Assembly: GCA_903632075.3 (NCBI GenBank)
Contig: CAHIKZ030005495.1
Span: forward strand, 1,805,001 to 1,869,000
Direction of reading: 5' to 3'
Source of the DNA: Acanthosepion pharaonis
Lineage: Eukaryota; Mollusca; Cephalopoda; Sepiida; Sepiidae
DNA length: 64,000 nt
The notes under the pieces were generated by a model. It made no database searches and had not been told where the DNA came from. It worked only from the letters and a program-made list of their open reading frames with translations. The position numbers and the translations under genes are program-made. This document shows, in pieces, positions 39,531 through 49,864 of the stretch. Position 1 is the first letter of the stretch, and every line of letters begins with the position of its first letter.

Positions 39531-39843
39531 AAACCATGTAACGTCTCTGATGTGTCTTTTCTGTATTTCCTGAATAGTCCATTATTTATGAGGTATTTTC
39601 AGGGTGTAACATACGCGCTAACTAATGAAGGGCGGGACATGAGGACTAATAATAATATTGTGGGCGAGCTATATTATATTAAGCTTCTTTTTTTCAATTC
39701 AGTTCACCCTAAGCAAAGCAGTAAAGCCACTAAGATACAAGGGTCTGTTGGGTGTGGAAGAATTAGAAACATAAACATTAATAATCAACGGGAAAATGAA
39801 AAAGTAATCAAGAGGATAGTAGATAGCGATTGATATTGCATCT
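39531..39843. other. Unassigned; continues repeat-D-associated sequence
   Basis: AACCATGTAACGTCTCTGAT at 39530 also follows copy 1 (32565). The rest is unassigned. Confidence 0.4.
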
Positions 39844-40590
39844 AAATTTATGGAGATTAAAGTTGGTTTGGTTTGGGTTGTTTTACGGCATATGGGTTAT
39901 TCAATGCTGACAAGATTTTTATTTGTGGTAATATTTTTTCCAAAAATGTATTGCTGGTAATATTTTTTAAACTATTTCTGGTATTAAAACCTATTTTTAC
40001 ACTTTCATAGTGTTTTGACCCCAGTTTGGGGGTTAACTATTTGCCCATAGCTGGGACCCTAACAGGTGCTACGACCCCGGGTCAAGGTGAACATGGGAAC
40101 ACCAGCAATGAAGAGGTGGTTCCACGCTCCTCAAAACCTGATCAGAGGCCTTGCTGTTGGACGTAGTTTATCGTCTTACCTTGGACGCGGATGTAGTTTA
40201 TCGTCATACCCAGGACGGGATTAAAGTTGGTTAGAAAGCATGGAGCCGGAAGGGAGTTCCACAAGCGAGAAATGCGAGAAAAGGAACTGATAACATAGAA
40301 TTTACAGTTACATCTCGCCAGCTCAACTGTAAATTGATGAGGTCTCGACTCCAGTCTAGCACTGCGCTTAAATTCAAAAAGTCCTGGTACCATAGAGAAT
40401 ATCTCATCCGAACAATTACCATGAAAGTATTTATAGAAAAGATACAGCGACGCAGCTTACGGCGGCTGGAAAGTGAATGAAGCCGAGTTACCAGATCAGG
40501 ACCGATAATATTGCTGATTCTTCTTTGGGTGTAATCTAGAAGCTCTAGATAAATAGAAGAGCTCTTGTTGGCTATTGTCGTTCGTTGTAG
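39844..40590 (-). pseudogene. Non-LTR retrotransposon RT C-terminus with 3' UTR
   Basis: On the minus strand 40590-40140 codes, in two frames, HPKK-NQQYYRS, FYKYFHGNCSDE-like words, MVPGLFEFKRSARLESRPHQ, FTVELARCNCKFYVIS and SRISRLWNSLPAPCF. Below 40140 lies its 3' UTR, with CTTGCTGTTGGACGTAGTTT, CCCGGGTCAAGGTGAAC and TTTGCCCATAGCTGGGA on the plus strand, shared with 50355-50545. It is the same LINE family as 6690-7260. Frameshifts and stops make it dead. Confidence 0.83.
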
Positions 40591-40804
40591 TTTATGTAAT
40601 CAGGACACTTGAATTATACTTTGGTTTCTGATGTCAGCGAATACCTGTTGTCACTTTCGTAACGTTCGTTGTAGTAGAGTCTTTGTAATCGCAGATACAA
40701 CTTATAGTAACGCCGTTGAACAATGCCGGTGTCAGGCGCCTTCGAATGACACTAGCACCAAATGTACTTGCTCGATAATACTCGCTCGAACAGTAATCCG
40801 TATA

Positions 40805-40990
40805 GTGATCTGAATAGAGAAATAGTATAGTGAATAGAGTAGAGAATAGCGGTCCTTATAGTAAGAGAGGAAAGACTAGAAATGTGGATCCGTTAGTAAT
40901 AGAGGATAGATTAGAATAGCGATCCGAATCGTAATAGATTAGAAATGCAGCTCCGTATAGTAAAAGAGGATAGACTAGAAATAGCGATCA
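40805..40990. repeat. Degenerate minisatellite, ~45-50-bp unit
   Basis: AGAATAGCGATCCGAATCGT, AGAGGATAGACTAGAAAT and GATCCGTATAGTAA words recur about four times. Confidence 0.7.
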
Positions 40991-42184
40991 GTTAGACACA
41001 CGCTACTTCCCAAATCTATGTTCAAACTCAAGTGTTGGCAACGACACTTTATTCCTATATAACACATTCCTCTTACATTAGTTCACGGAGTGTCCACAGG
41101 TGGCACTGTGTGTGTCTTTCTGTGTTTGGCGGGTGCCATCTCTCAGTTGTTGATATATGAAGATTGTTACGAAATTCTAGCATTGCAAAATATTTTTTTT
41201 AGCGGGTAGTACTCGCTTTCGAGTGCTTTTGCGAACGAAATATCTCATCTGTTACAGCGTTAGGTTTGGAATTATAAAGATTAGTATAAACATAGCTGCG
41301 TCGTGCATAAACTCAAGAGTTAGCACAGAAGCAATTTTCTTTTTTACGGTCTGCCCGCCCGAGTATTAATATACCTATAAATCTGCGATAATTTATTTAT
41401 CAAGATAAAACATACAAGGCTCGATACCTTCTCATCGTTTGTAAGGATCCAGATCGCATTTCCCGCTTTCGGTCCCCGTAAACGTTAATGACTTTAACTC
41501 GAGTGATGTTGACAGGGGTTGGCGTGTAGACATCTTTAAAACCAACTGAAAATGTGGTATGCCTGTTCTAATTTTTACCGCATATCTGGGAGCGTATCTT
41601 CCGCTTTGTCAGAAAGCCTATTTTTATCAGTGACATCTTCATTGCATTTTTTCTACCCTTTGTAGTCGCCAAGAAACATGATTTGCATGAATTAGCTTTT
41701 GTGAACGTGAAGAATGATGGAGATATATTTTTTTATATTTTATTTTGGGTATTTTTTTAACCAAATAGCTACCCGCCCATATTTTGACATGAATAACAGT
41801 GTTTAGAGCCTCGTTTTGAATTGTTTGGGAGTTCTCCATGTTTTTTTTTGCTTTCTTTTTTTAAAACTTCAACTTAACTGTTATTTATGTTAACTCTGTC
41901 AAAGAAAAAAAGAAGTTAAATTTGATCTGTGTTATCTGGCCCATCACTCTGTTTCTCTGCGTGTCATGTCCTTTCAGGATATTGTAGATAATGGCTCTCC
42001 ACGATTTCCTCTTTTCTGCTGCTATCACTAATGCGTTCTGTTATGGCCTGTGTTTCTGTTTGTGCTTCTTTGAAAATAAAATGAAACCTATTTTTATATA
42101 TTTCAACTTAAATTAATTTTTTAATATAAAATATTTTTTATTTCGATTTTTTATTCTTTTTGTAAATTTATTCTATCAAATGAC
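40991..42184. other. Unassigned DNA
   Basis: No gene recognised in 1.2 kb. ORFs shorter than 70 codons have no family resemblance. Confidence 0.5.
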
Positions 42185-42189
42185 ACAGG

Positions 42190-42300
42190 AGCGAACCACC
42201 GTCTTTCCCTTTGTATTCCATTAGTAAGAAAGAAGTTCCTTCGGGTAGTTTATTCCTAAGACCCACTGCATTTTTAAAATCATTTCAACCCAAGGAAGGC
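42190..42300 (+). pseudogene. Short LINE C-terminal relic
   Basis: NHRLSLCIPLVRKKFL followed by a stop and DPLHF parallels the HFLCIPLVRCKFPSSSF region of the relic at 28620. Too short to say more. Confidence 0.4.
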
Positions 42301-42332
42301 AATATTAAGACACAAAAGTTACTAAGTGTGAG

Positions 42333-42337
<5 letters not shown>

Positions 42338-42382
<45 letters not shown>
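42338..42382. repeat. (AT)n microsatellite
   Basis: AT run, 45 bp. Confidence 0.95.
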
Positions 42383-42384
<2 letters not shown>

Positions 42385-42420
42385 CATTATTAAGGAGAGA
42401 GAACAATAAAAGAAAATCAA

Positions 42421-42640
42421 TTAAGAAAACAGAAAATGACAATTGACATTGCATTCAAATTCTTGAAGATCAAAGTTGACTGGGATATAAGAGAGCGGAA
42501 GAGATTTTAACAAGCGAGAAGTGCAATAGAAGAAACTATTAGCATAGAACTTACGGTTACGTCCATCCATTTCAACTGTAAAATGATGAGCCGTAACCGC
42601 CAATCTAGTACTGCGCTTAAATCATAGTGTACCATCCGAA
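42421..42640 (-). pseudogene. Non-LTR retrotransposon RT C-terminal fragment
   Basis: HHFTVEMDGRNRKFYANSFF, YCTSRLLKSLPLSYIPVNFD and LQEFECNVNCHFLFS align with the FTVELxRCNRKFYANSFFxR, SRLWNSLP and FNLQKFKCNVNRYL end of the family at 6690. Truncated upstream within 20 codons. Confidence 0.8.
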
Positions 42641-42984
42641 CATTGTGAGTGAAACAGTTGCGCTAGCACGAATTTACAAGTCATCATGACCGAGTGTTCG
42701 AGCGTTCCAGTATTGTTCAATCATTAATCCAGCCAGATTAGGCCATATCTTCCAGAAACTGTAACTAAGATCCGCTCAGCATAGTTGCAGTATATTGGCT
42801 CTGTGGGTGTTGAAGAAACACAAATGTGCCTGATCAGGCGTCTGCAACAGGAATTAGCTACCCCCCCAGTAAACATCATTGACTTGTGGAGGGTACGTTT
42901 TAGTTTTTTTTTTGTATGAAATAACAGCGCACTCAATGAAAATGGTTTAGAAATTTTTTTTCTTAAAACCCCTACACTTAATTA
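42641..42984. other. Unassigned DNA
   Basis: No recognised feature. Confidence 0.45.
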
Positions 42985-43155
42985 GAGTGCATGTACTCAA
43001 AGTTTGTTTTTTTTTAAGTGCAAACTGTACTCAAAGTCTGTCTTTTTAAGTGCAAACTGTACTCAAAGTGTCTTTTTAAGTGCAAATTTGCACGCAAAGT
43101 CTGTCTCTTTTAAGTGCAAATTTGTACTCAAAGTCTGTCTTTTTAAGTGCAAATC
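42985..43155. repeat. Minisatellite, ~34-bp unit, five copies
   Basis: Unit TTTTTAAGTGCAAACTGTAC plus TCAAAGTCTGTC, with small indels. Confidence 0.85.
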
Positions 43156-43580
43156 CTCTGATTTTCTTTAGTGTTGGTTACACCCTTTGTCTTTGTGGCG
43201 TCGTACGAATGACCGCTTCCCTTGGTCACCATATTTTATCATAGTAGATGTTTCATTCTCTGGCTACTTTACCCAGCAGCTTCCAATAGGTAACATGAAC
43301 GATTTCTCACAGTTGGCGTGAATCTTAAAATGTCGAGGTCTCTCTCATGAGGTTTGTGATTGGCTCATCTTAGCCACCAATTAAAATCTTTGTTACATAT
43401 ACATCTTGGCTGATAGCGAAATCATAAATTGACGTCAGAATGTCCTCGTCCCAATACTTTCGCACTTAATTTCTCTCGTTTTCTCTTCACACATATATTT
43501 ATGGCTTCATTTTATTATTCTTTCTTTCTTTATTTATTCATTTTCCTTATTATGAGCCCTTATAGTTTTATTTTCATTTA

Positions 43581-43583
<3 letters not shown>
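43156..43583. other. Unassigned AT-rich DNA
   Basis: No recognised gene. Confidence 0.45.

Positions 43584-43629
<46 letters not shown>
43584..43629. repeat. (ATT)n microsatellite, tail of the minus-strand LINE
   Basis: ATT run that, on the minus strand, is the AAT-type 3' tail of the LINE relic. A shorter (CTT)n(ATT)n run at 43970-44018 marks the end of its duplicate. Confidence 0.9.
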
Positions 43630-44485
43630 TCCTTTAATTTCTGTTGTCTATACATTTCCTTCCGGGTCCCAACAAGAGACCTAAAGTCAGAAATGACTTC
43701 ATGACATTTTCCATTAATTATTTTTCTAAAATAAGACTTAGATCACGCACATTTTACACAGATAAAGCTCTTTATACGATGCGAGCTATACGTGTGGCTA
43801 TAATCTTTTTTTTTTTTTCTTTACGGCATGGGCTACCAGGAATCCCTTCAATGTGTCTATCGGAATAAAATCCAATCAATCCGAGTACTCCAACTACAAC
43901 TGAAATTACTGAAGTCCTCATGTAACACATTTTTGAGATTTCCACTTCAAAATCCTTGTATTTCGATAGTCTTCTTCTTCTTCTTCTTCTTCTTATTATT
44001 ATTATTATTATTATTATTTCCTTTAATTTCTGTTGTCTACACATTTTCTTCCGGGTCCCAACAAAAGACCTAAAGTCAGCAATGGCTTCATGACATTTTC
44101 TACTGATCATTATTGTAAAAAAAAAAAAAAAAAAGATTACACACATTTTCCATAGATACAGTTTTTCGTAATATGTGAGCTGTACTTGTGAGTACAATTT
44201 TTTGTATTTCTTTAAAGCAGAGATTACCAGGAATCCCTTCAATGAGTTTATCCAAATATTTTTCAATAAATCCGAGGGCTCCAACTACAACTGGAATTAT
44301 CGATGTCCTCATGTACCACATTTTTGAGATTTCGATTTCAAGATCCTTGTATTTTGATAGGTTTTTTGAAGAACTTCAAAGATACATTACATTCTGCAGG
44401 CACTGCCATGTCAATAAGAAAGCACATTCTGTTCTTGTGGTCTTTGAGCACGAAGTCTGGGTGATTGGCTTTAAGTGTTAGTCCC
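43630..44485 (-). pseudogene. LINE C-terminus, tandemly duplicated end
   Basis: On the minus strand the upstream part (44485-44330) reads LKANHPDFVLKDHKNRMCFL and IDMAVPAECNVSLK. After a shift it reads SKMWYMRTSIIPVVVGALGF, DKLIEGIPGN and EIQKIVLTSTAHILRK. The DHKNxxCxLIDMAVP and PVVVGALGxIxK ... IPGxPxxxEIQKIxLxGTAHxLRK blocks are a known retrotransposon C-terminus. The last ~370 bp, including the 3' UTR with TTCCGGGTCCCAACAA, occurs twice (43630-43970 and 44018-44345), the downstream one more decayed (VISVVVGVLGLI). Both end in ATT runs. Confidence 0.82.
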
Positions 44486-44829
44486 ATAAATTATCATTAT
44501 TAATATTATTATTATTATTGTGTTTTTCCCTCTCTTCGTTAATTCGCACGACCATTACGTCCTGAAAATACATCATAAATAATAGACTATTCCATTTTGA
44601 TAGCATAGAAAGATGGGAAAAGGCACTACTTGGTTTCAGAGAGAAAAAAAGAGAGAAAGAAAGATAAAAGTATCTAATGTCCATTGTCAAATACCTCATA
44701 AATAATAGACTATTACCTGATAAACCAAATCCATATGAGAGACGCTAATTGGTTTCAGTGAGTAAATAAGTAAAAGAAAGAAAAGAGGGACAGAGAGAAG
44801 AGTTTAATGGCAGTTTCAATGAAATAGAA
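44486..44829. other. Unassigned; GAAA-rich
   Basis: Contains two copies of TAATAGACTATT-ACC-like words and GAAAGAAA runs that adjoin repeat D copy 5. Confidence 0.4.
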
Positions 44830-45070
44830 AAAGTTGTTTTAAATCATTTCATTTGTACCCCCTTACTTCTTAAAATAACGACTAGCATTTATATTTATGA
44901 TTGTTATTGCAATATTTTGATAAAGTTGTTACGCTCAAATTTTTAACGATGCGATCGGGAAATTTCTACGGATATTTGATTGTCCCAGAACTCGACATGA
45001 TCTTATTCAACCATTAACTTAAGGATTAGGATTCATCAGAATATTAAAATAGATAAACCGTGACATTTGC
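44830..45070 (-). repeat. Dispersed repeat D, copy 5
   Basis: Inverse of the family: TTGTACCCCCTTACTTCTTA, GATTGTTATTGCAATATTTT, GTTACGCTCAAATTTTTAAC, GATGCGATCGGGAAATTTC and CATCAGAATATTAAAAT. Confidence 0.75.
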
Positions 45071-45195
45071 TCGGGTTTTGCCAAGTTATTATTATTCCCT
45101 TTATACCACAGACTTCCGAGACTGACGGGTGCCTACTGTTTCCAAATAATAGTTTACTTTTAATTTAATATGAAAATTGAAAAGTTACGAATCAT

Positions 45196-45560
45196 TTTAC
45201 CCCAATCACTGTTTTTAACACCAATCAAATGAGAGGTGATGTTGTTAATTTTGAATTACATACAGAAGGCCGTTGGGTTCGGTAATGGGACGCCAGGCGC
45301 CATCTTTTCTCCTCATCTTTGAGAGGATGAAGAGGATTGCTGGCGCCTTGCCACACTTACAAATGATCAATTGAAAGAGTCAGTGGAGGAATAATTGAAG
45401 TCAACAACTGGTTAAAAGTTTAGGAAATTCAGCCATTGTTGTTTTCTAGGAGCTAATGTTTTCTTTAAAATTTTTATTGATAAGTATTTCTTCAATCTTC
45501 TGTTTTTAAGATTTTGAAACCATAAACATCGGGTTCTTTCGAAAAATTGTTATGCAGGAA
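45196..45560. repeat. Dispersed repeat E, copy 1 (empty site for the solo LTR)
   Basis: CAATCACTGTTTTTAACACC, GGTGATGTTGTTA, CATACAGAAGGCCGTTGG, GGCGCCATCTTTTCTCCTCA, AATGATCAATTGAAAGAGTC and TTTTTATTGATAAGTATTTC match 48213-48925, without the 323-bp insertion found there. Confidence 0.85.
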
Positions 45561-45640
45561 GAAATAAACCTCATACGTCTTAGTAAATCCTCAGTTTTCT
45601 GAACTAGTTTGATATATATAAAAATGTATATCGTTATCTT

Positions 45641-45642
<2 letters not shown>

Positions 45643-45709
<67 letters not shown>
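45643..45709. repeat. (AT)n then (GT)n microsatellite
   Basis: AT run switching to GT near 45668. Confidence 0.95.
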
Positions 45710-45712
<3 letters not shown>

Positions 45713-45834
45713 AATATATAGAAAATAGTAAAGAACTCGTTAGCTAAATAATCCAAAGTTCTTAAGTATTGTTGTTATTATTTTTAAAAAATAGTGCTCG
45801 ATACAAAAGTAGAGCATAAATATAATTATTTTTA

Positions 45835-46085
45835 AAAAAATATGATTCCAACACGCTACATAAGAATTCTCATGTTTCAAAGCAAGAGCCGAAAACTTTA
45901 ATATAATTATTTGAATTAAATTGAATTAAAGTACTAAAAATTGCTCTTCGTTACCATAGAAAATTTGATTTTAATAATGAATATGCTTATAAAACACGTA
46001 AATTTCAGAAATAAGTTATTCCCCCAAAAAAATTTTGCTTGAAGATGGAACAGAGCTTAGTACTTTAATTCAATTTAATTCCAAT
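45835..46085. mobile_element. Foldback-like inverted pair, related to 5557-5818
   Basis: AATTATTTGAATTAAATTG and AATTAAAGTACT pair with AGTACTTTAATTCAATTTAA and TTCCAATAATT around ~110 bp. Flanking words (AAAATATGATT, CATGTTTCAAAGCAAGAGCC) resemble the 5.6-kb foldback. It adjoins segment B. Confidence 0.6.
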
Positions 46086-46104
46086 AATTATAACTAACTT
46101 CTAA

Positions 46105-46210
46105 AAACAGTTATTTCTGAATAAAGTTCGAGGTCGATCTGAAATATCAAATATAAATAAATACTTTCATAAAAAAACATTATTATTTTTTTAATTTGTA
46201 ACTTTTTAGT
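46105..46210 (-). repeat. PLE-associated terminal segment B, copy 2
   Basis: AAACAGTTATTTCTGAATAA, GATCTGAAATATCAAATAT, AATACTTTCATAAAAAAAC and TTTAATTTGTAACTTTTT: the inverse of 36868-36978. The GIY-YIG frame that follows copy 1 is missing here. Confidence 0.7.
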
Positions 46211-46227
46211 TGTATTATATATATATA

Positions 46228-46236
<9 letters not shown>

Positions 46237-46258
<22 letters not shown>

Positions 46259-46286
46259 ATGTATGTATGTATGTATGTATGTATGT
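46237..46286. repeat. (TATG)n microsatellite
   Basis: GT run then ATGT tetranucleotides. Confidence 0.95.
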
Positions 46287-46699
46287 ACAGCTGGTTGATT
46301 TTATCCAGTATCGTCTTGGTAATTCTACCAATTTCTGGCCTGGTAAGTTTGATAATTCTAGTGGGAAGATTAACTTCAAAATCAGGTTGATGTTCCTTGA
46401 TCGTGACATAGGATTCTTTAGTACTGAATTTGCTAACTCTGTTGTTGATTTTTAGTTTGTCAATAGTTATCTTTTTACTTGTTGCATTAATTTAGTCAAC
46501 AACAATTATTATCTAATTTTCTATAATTTTCCGTTAAGTTTTTTCTAATTAAAATATTATAATCTTTAGGATTAATCTTGTAGAAGTTGGCTGTTTTGTC
46601 GGATTTATCATTATCTTATCATTACTAATACCAATACTAAGCATGATGAAAAGAAATATTAAAATAAACCCTCTCTAAACTCGACCATGTCTCTAACAC
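46287..46699. other. Unassigned AT-rich DNA
   Basis: Diverged equivalent of the stretch between segments A and B at 36600-36780; no coding sense. Confidence 0.4.
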
Positions 46700-46880
46700 C
46701 ACTCCTCGCTACCCTCTCTGTTAAATTACATAAACTTAATACTACCCGTCAAAAGTGTGAATTTTCATTTCATCTTTTGTTTCATTTTTTGGAAGTGTTA
46801 TCTGATGATCCAGCGTCCTTTAAAAGGGCTCTGGTGAAATAAATTATTATAATGGAACCTTAAAGTAGTCTGTTTTTCTT
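46700..46880 (+). mobile_element. PLE-type terminal segment A with hammerhead-like fold (plus)
   Basis: 46791-46861 reads GGAAGTGTTAT, CTGATGA, an 11-of-12-pair stem (CCAGCGTCCTTT/AAAGGGCTCTGG), TGAAATAAATTATTATA, ATGGAACCTT. Core CUGAUGA and GAAA, stem III AUAA/UUAU and an ATA triplet are present, and stem I pairs with one mismatch. The U-U pair at 10.1/11.1 departs from the consensus. The inverse copy is at 36425. Confidence 0.6.
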
Positions 46881-46882
46881 TA

Positions 46883-46905
46883 TATATATATATATATATA
46901 TATAT
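46883..46905. repeat. (AT)n microsatellite
   Basis: AT run between the hammerhead-like tail and the mariner element, which probably inserted at a TA in it. Confidence 0.9.
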
Positions 46906-46906
46906 C

Positions 46907-47818
46907 GTGTGTAACAGCAGAATTGTCCACATTGTGTAACAGCCTGGGATAACTGTCCATTCCACAAAATGTTTAATATCTAAAAAAACACTGAACTTAC
47001 TGAGGTTTTTTTTCCCGGGTTTTCAGATAAGACGTTCAGCCATGTTGACACAATTTGTCGTAAGAATCACTGAAAAACCCTTTGAGTTATTCAGCTAGAA
47101 AGAGAATAGTTTAAAACAGTTTCGTGTCATCCTCGCTATGTGTTCTCAACTGAGCAATGGTGAAAGGAAAAAGATCATTTACGACTTCAGTAATGGTAAC
47201 AACATTCATATTCTGGCTTCCATCTACTTAGTCCATTCCAGAACCATCGAGAGAACGGTGAATAAGTTTAAAAAAGTAGAAACAGTAGAGAGAAAAACTG
47301 GATCAGGAGGTCACAACTGGAAGTGGGATAAAAAAAAAAGATCAATTGGAAAAGATCCAACTCAATCCATAAGACGCTCGGCACGTGAGAGAGTGATTTC
47401 AATCCAAAGAGCAATGAAAAAAGACTTGAGAATGAAATCGTACGTGAAACGTATGTGACACCTTGTTACTCCAGGACAGAAAGTTCGAACATTAGAGAGG
47501 GCGAAGATCATCTTGAATAAGTTAGAAAATGATATGTATATATATTTGAATTTTATTTCAATACTTCTTATGATCTTTAGCTATGATTAATTAATGATGA
47601 ACATGTGATTTTCGTTTATGATCGATTTCATCACGATTCTCCTGTTAAACTTGGAGAGTAATTATACATCCTCATTGCTCAAAGTAGAGTCCAGTAGTGT
47701 TATAAAAACGTCGGAGAATTCCTGTAAGATATCTTGAATCATTTCTAAGATTTCAGAGCTTAATCTAACAAATGGACAATTTTGCTGTTACACGATTTGG
47801 ACAATTTTGCTGTTACAC
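46907..47818 (+). mobile_element. Deleted Tc1/mariner element with paired terminal motifs
   Basis: The left end has GTGTAACAGCAGAATTGTCC at 46909 and a diverged second copy at 46934. The right end has GGACAATTTTGCTGTTACAC twice (47774-47793, 47799-47818). The ends abut TA-rich flanks, as expected for TA-targeting mariners. The ~0.9-kb element retains only the N-terminal part of the transposase. Confidence 0.82.
47138..47535 (+). pseudogene. Mariner-type transposase, N-terminal HTH region only
   Basis: LSNGERKKIIYDFSNGNNIH, HSRTIERTVNKFKKVETVER, KTGSGGHNWKWDKKKR, DPTQSIRRSARERVISIQRA and MKKDLRMKSYVKRM form the two helix-turn-helix units. PTQSIRR and RAMKKDLxMKSYV are hallmark words. A stop replaces the expected R at 47456-47458; the frame then continues HLVTPGQKVRTLERAKIILN KLEND before the DDE catalytic domain is lost by internal deletion. 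The ATG at 47138 fits a natural start. Confidence 0.88.
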
Positions 47819-47821
47819 CCG

Positions 47822-47880
47822 GTATATACATACACACATACATACATACATACATACATACATACACACACACACATATA
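47822..47880. repeat. (CATA)n/(CA)n microsatellite
   Basis: Directly follows the right mariner end. Confidence 0.95.
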
Positions 47881-47903
47881 TAAATACCAAGCAGGAAAGT
47901 TCA

Positions 47904-48190
47904 TTAGATCAAGTGACATAAAAAAATATTGTACATACAGAAAAGACAGAGGGAAGCCATGTGACGGCGGTCAGAAAGTAACTGAAATCGAGATGTCAGA
48001 TGTCGAGATCTCATAACATTACAGATCCTTCTTTGGATTTTTTTGAGAAACTCGAGATATATAGCCGATTTACCAGACCAGCTATGGCAGCAATATTCAA
48101 TGCACGGACGAATGATAGATACGTGCAAGATCGATTCTGACGAAACAAAGTGTCTGGCACGACACAAAGAAGACACTATCCTAACAGCAG
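47904..48190 (-). pseudogene. Non-LTR retrotransposon RT C-terminal fragment
   Basis: SIIRPCIEYCCHSWSGKSAI, YLEFLKKIQRRICNVMRSRH and LTSRFQLLSDRRHMASLCLF match the LINE family of 6690 (TIRPCLEYCxxIWxGAPAIYxE, KIQRRISN, SQRRKVxSLCLFY), one segment upstream of the usual C-terminal piece. The last part is lost. Confidence 0.82.
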
Positions 48191-48212
48191 ATTTAGCAGT
48201 TGATTCAATTAC

Positions 48213-48282
48213 GCATCATTTTACCTCAATCACTGTTTTTAACATTAATCGTGTGAGGGGTAATGTTGTTACTTCTGAACCA
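48213..48282. repeat. Dispersed repeat E, copy 2, left of the solo LTR
   Basis: CCTCAATCACTGTTTTTAAC and GAGGGGTAATGTTGTTACTT match 45203-45255. It ends with the TSD AACCA (48278-48282). Confidence 0.85.
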
Positions 48283-48605
48283 TGTTACAATTTTTGGATA
48301 CATTATGTACTAGTGAGTTAGCCCAAATGACTTGACTCACTTTATAGTCCACCAATAGAAGGTTAACCAATCAGAAGACGTAGAATATTCAATCCGTCGT
48401 GTATAAAGGCGGCCATTTTGTTTACCCTACCCGAATGTCCAGTTCCAGCTTGTCAAGCGAAGAGAAACAGAAGGACGAACTACGCTCTGCTACTTTTACC
48501 AAAATATCCACTGCTAACCTGAACATCGCTTCCCTACTGTCTTCGAAATATTCACTGCTAACCTCTGGATTCTATACTCGAAGACGACCGTCATCATGAA
48601 CAACA
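48283..48605 (+). mobile_element. Solo LTR, 323 bp, with 5-bp TSD and paralogous empty site
   Basis: It begins TGTTACAATTTTTGG and ends CATGAACAACA (TG...CA). AACCA stands directly on both sides (48278-48282, 48606-48610). The paralogue at 45196-45560 is continuous across this point. GTATAAAGGCGG near 48401 is a good TATA box for the element's own promoter. A 5-bp TSD and these ends fit a Gypsy- or BEL-type LTR retrotransposon that recombined to a solo LTR; the family is not identified. Confidence 0.85.
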
Positions 48606-48925
48606 AACCACATACAGAAAGCTGTTGGCTTCGGTAATGTGACACCAGGCGCCATCTTTTCTCCTCATCTTTGAGAGGTTGAAGAGGATTGCTCGCGACC
48701 TGCCACGTTTACAAATGATCAATTGAAAGAGTCAGTGGAGGAATAATTAAAGTCGACAGATGGCTAGTAAAGGAACTGACTGGAAATCGGTAAAATTGTG
48801 TTTTTCGAAATTCGGCCAATGTTGTTTTCTCGGAGCAAATGTTTTTATTCAAAATTTTATTGATAAGTATTTCTTCAAGCTTTATGTTTGTATTAAATGT
48901 CTGAGCAAAGCCATGGCGAATTCTA
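48606..48925. repeat. Dispersed repeat E, copy 2, right of the solo LTR
   Basis: CATACAGAAAGCTGTTGGCT, GGCGCCATCTTTTCTCCTCA, AATGATCAATTGAAAGAGTC and TTTTATTGATAAGTATTTCT match 45255-45510. Starts with the second AACCA. Confidence 0.85.
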
Positions 48926-49484
<559 letters not shown>

Positions 49485-49864
49485 AATGTACTTATATATG
49501 TAGCTTTAGATTCTTCATGTTCGCCCTGATTTCTACAATGTCTTTCTTCATCTGATGACATGAAGAAAAAGTTATTTTCTTTCCTATTGCTGAGTCGATT
49601 ATGCTACTTAAAAAAAAAAGACTTTTAACGCTAAAATGATGATGATAATTTTGGTAAGACGAAAACATTCAAAGGTTGGAATTTACTTTTGTTTTATTTT
49701 TGGCCAAGAAACCGCGGAATGACTTCTTTTGTTCTAAAAAAGAAAAGTCGTTTTGGTTATAAGCCATCTTGAAAAACGTTATAACGTATTGGCGATCAAG
49801 CAAAAATCCATGTATCCTTCACCTCGACTGCAGTCTGGTCATAAAATCGTTTGTTTGTTTTGTT
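49485..49864. other. Unassigned DNA
   Basis: No recognised gene. Confidence 0.45.
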
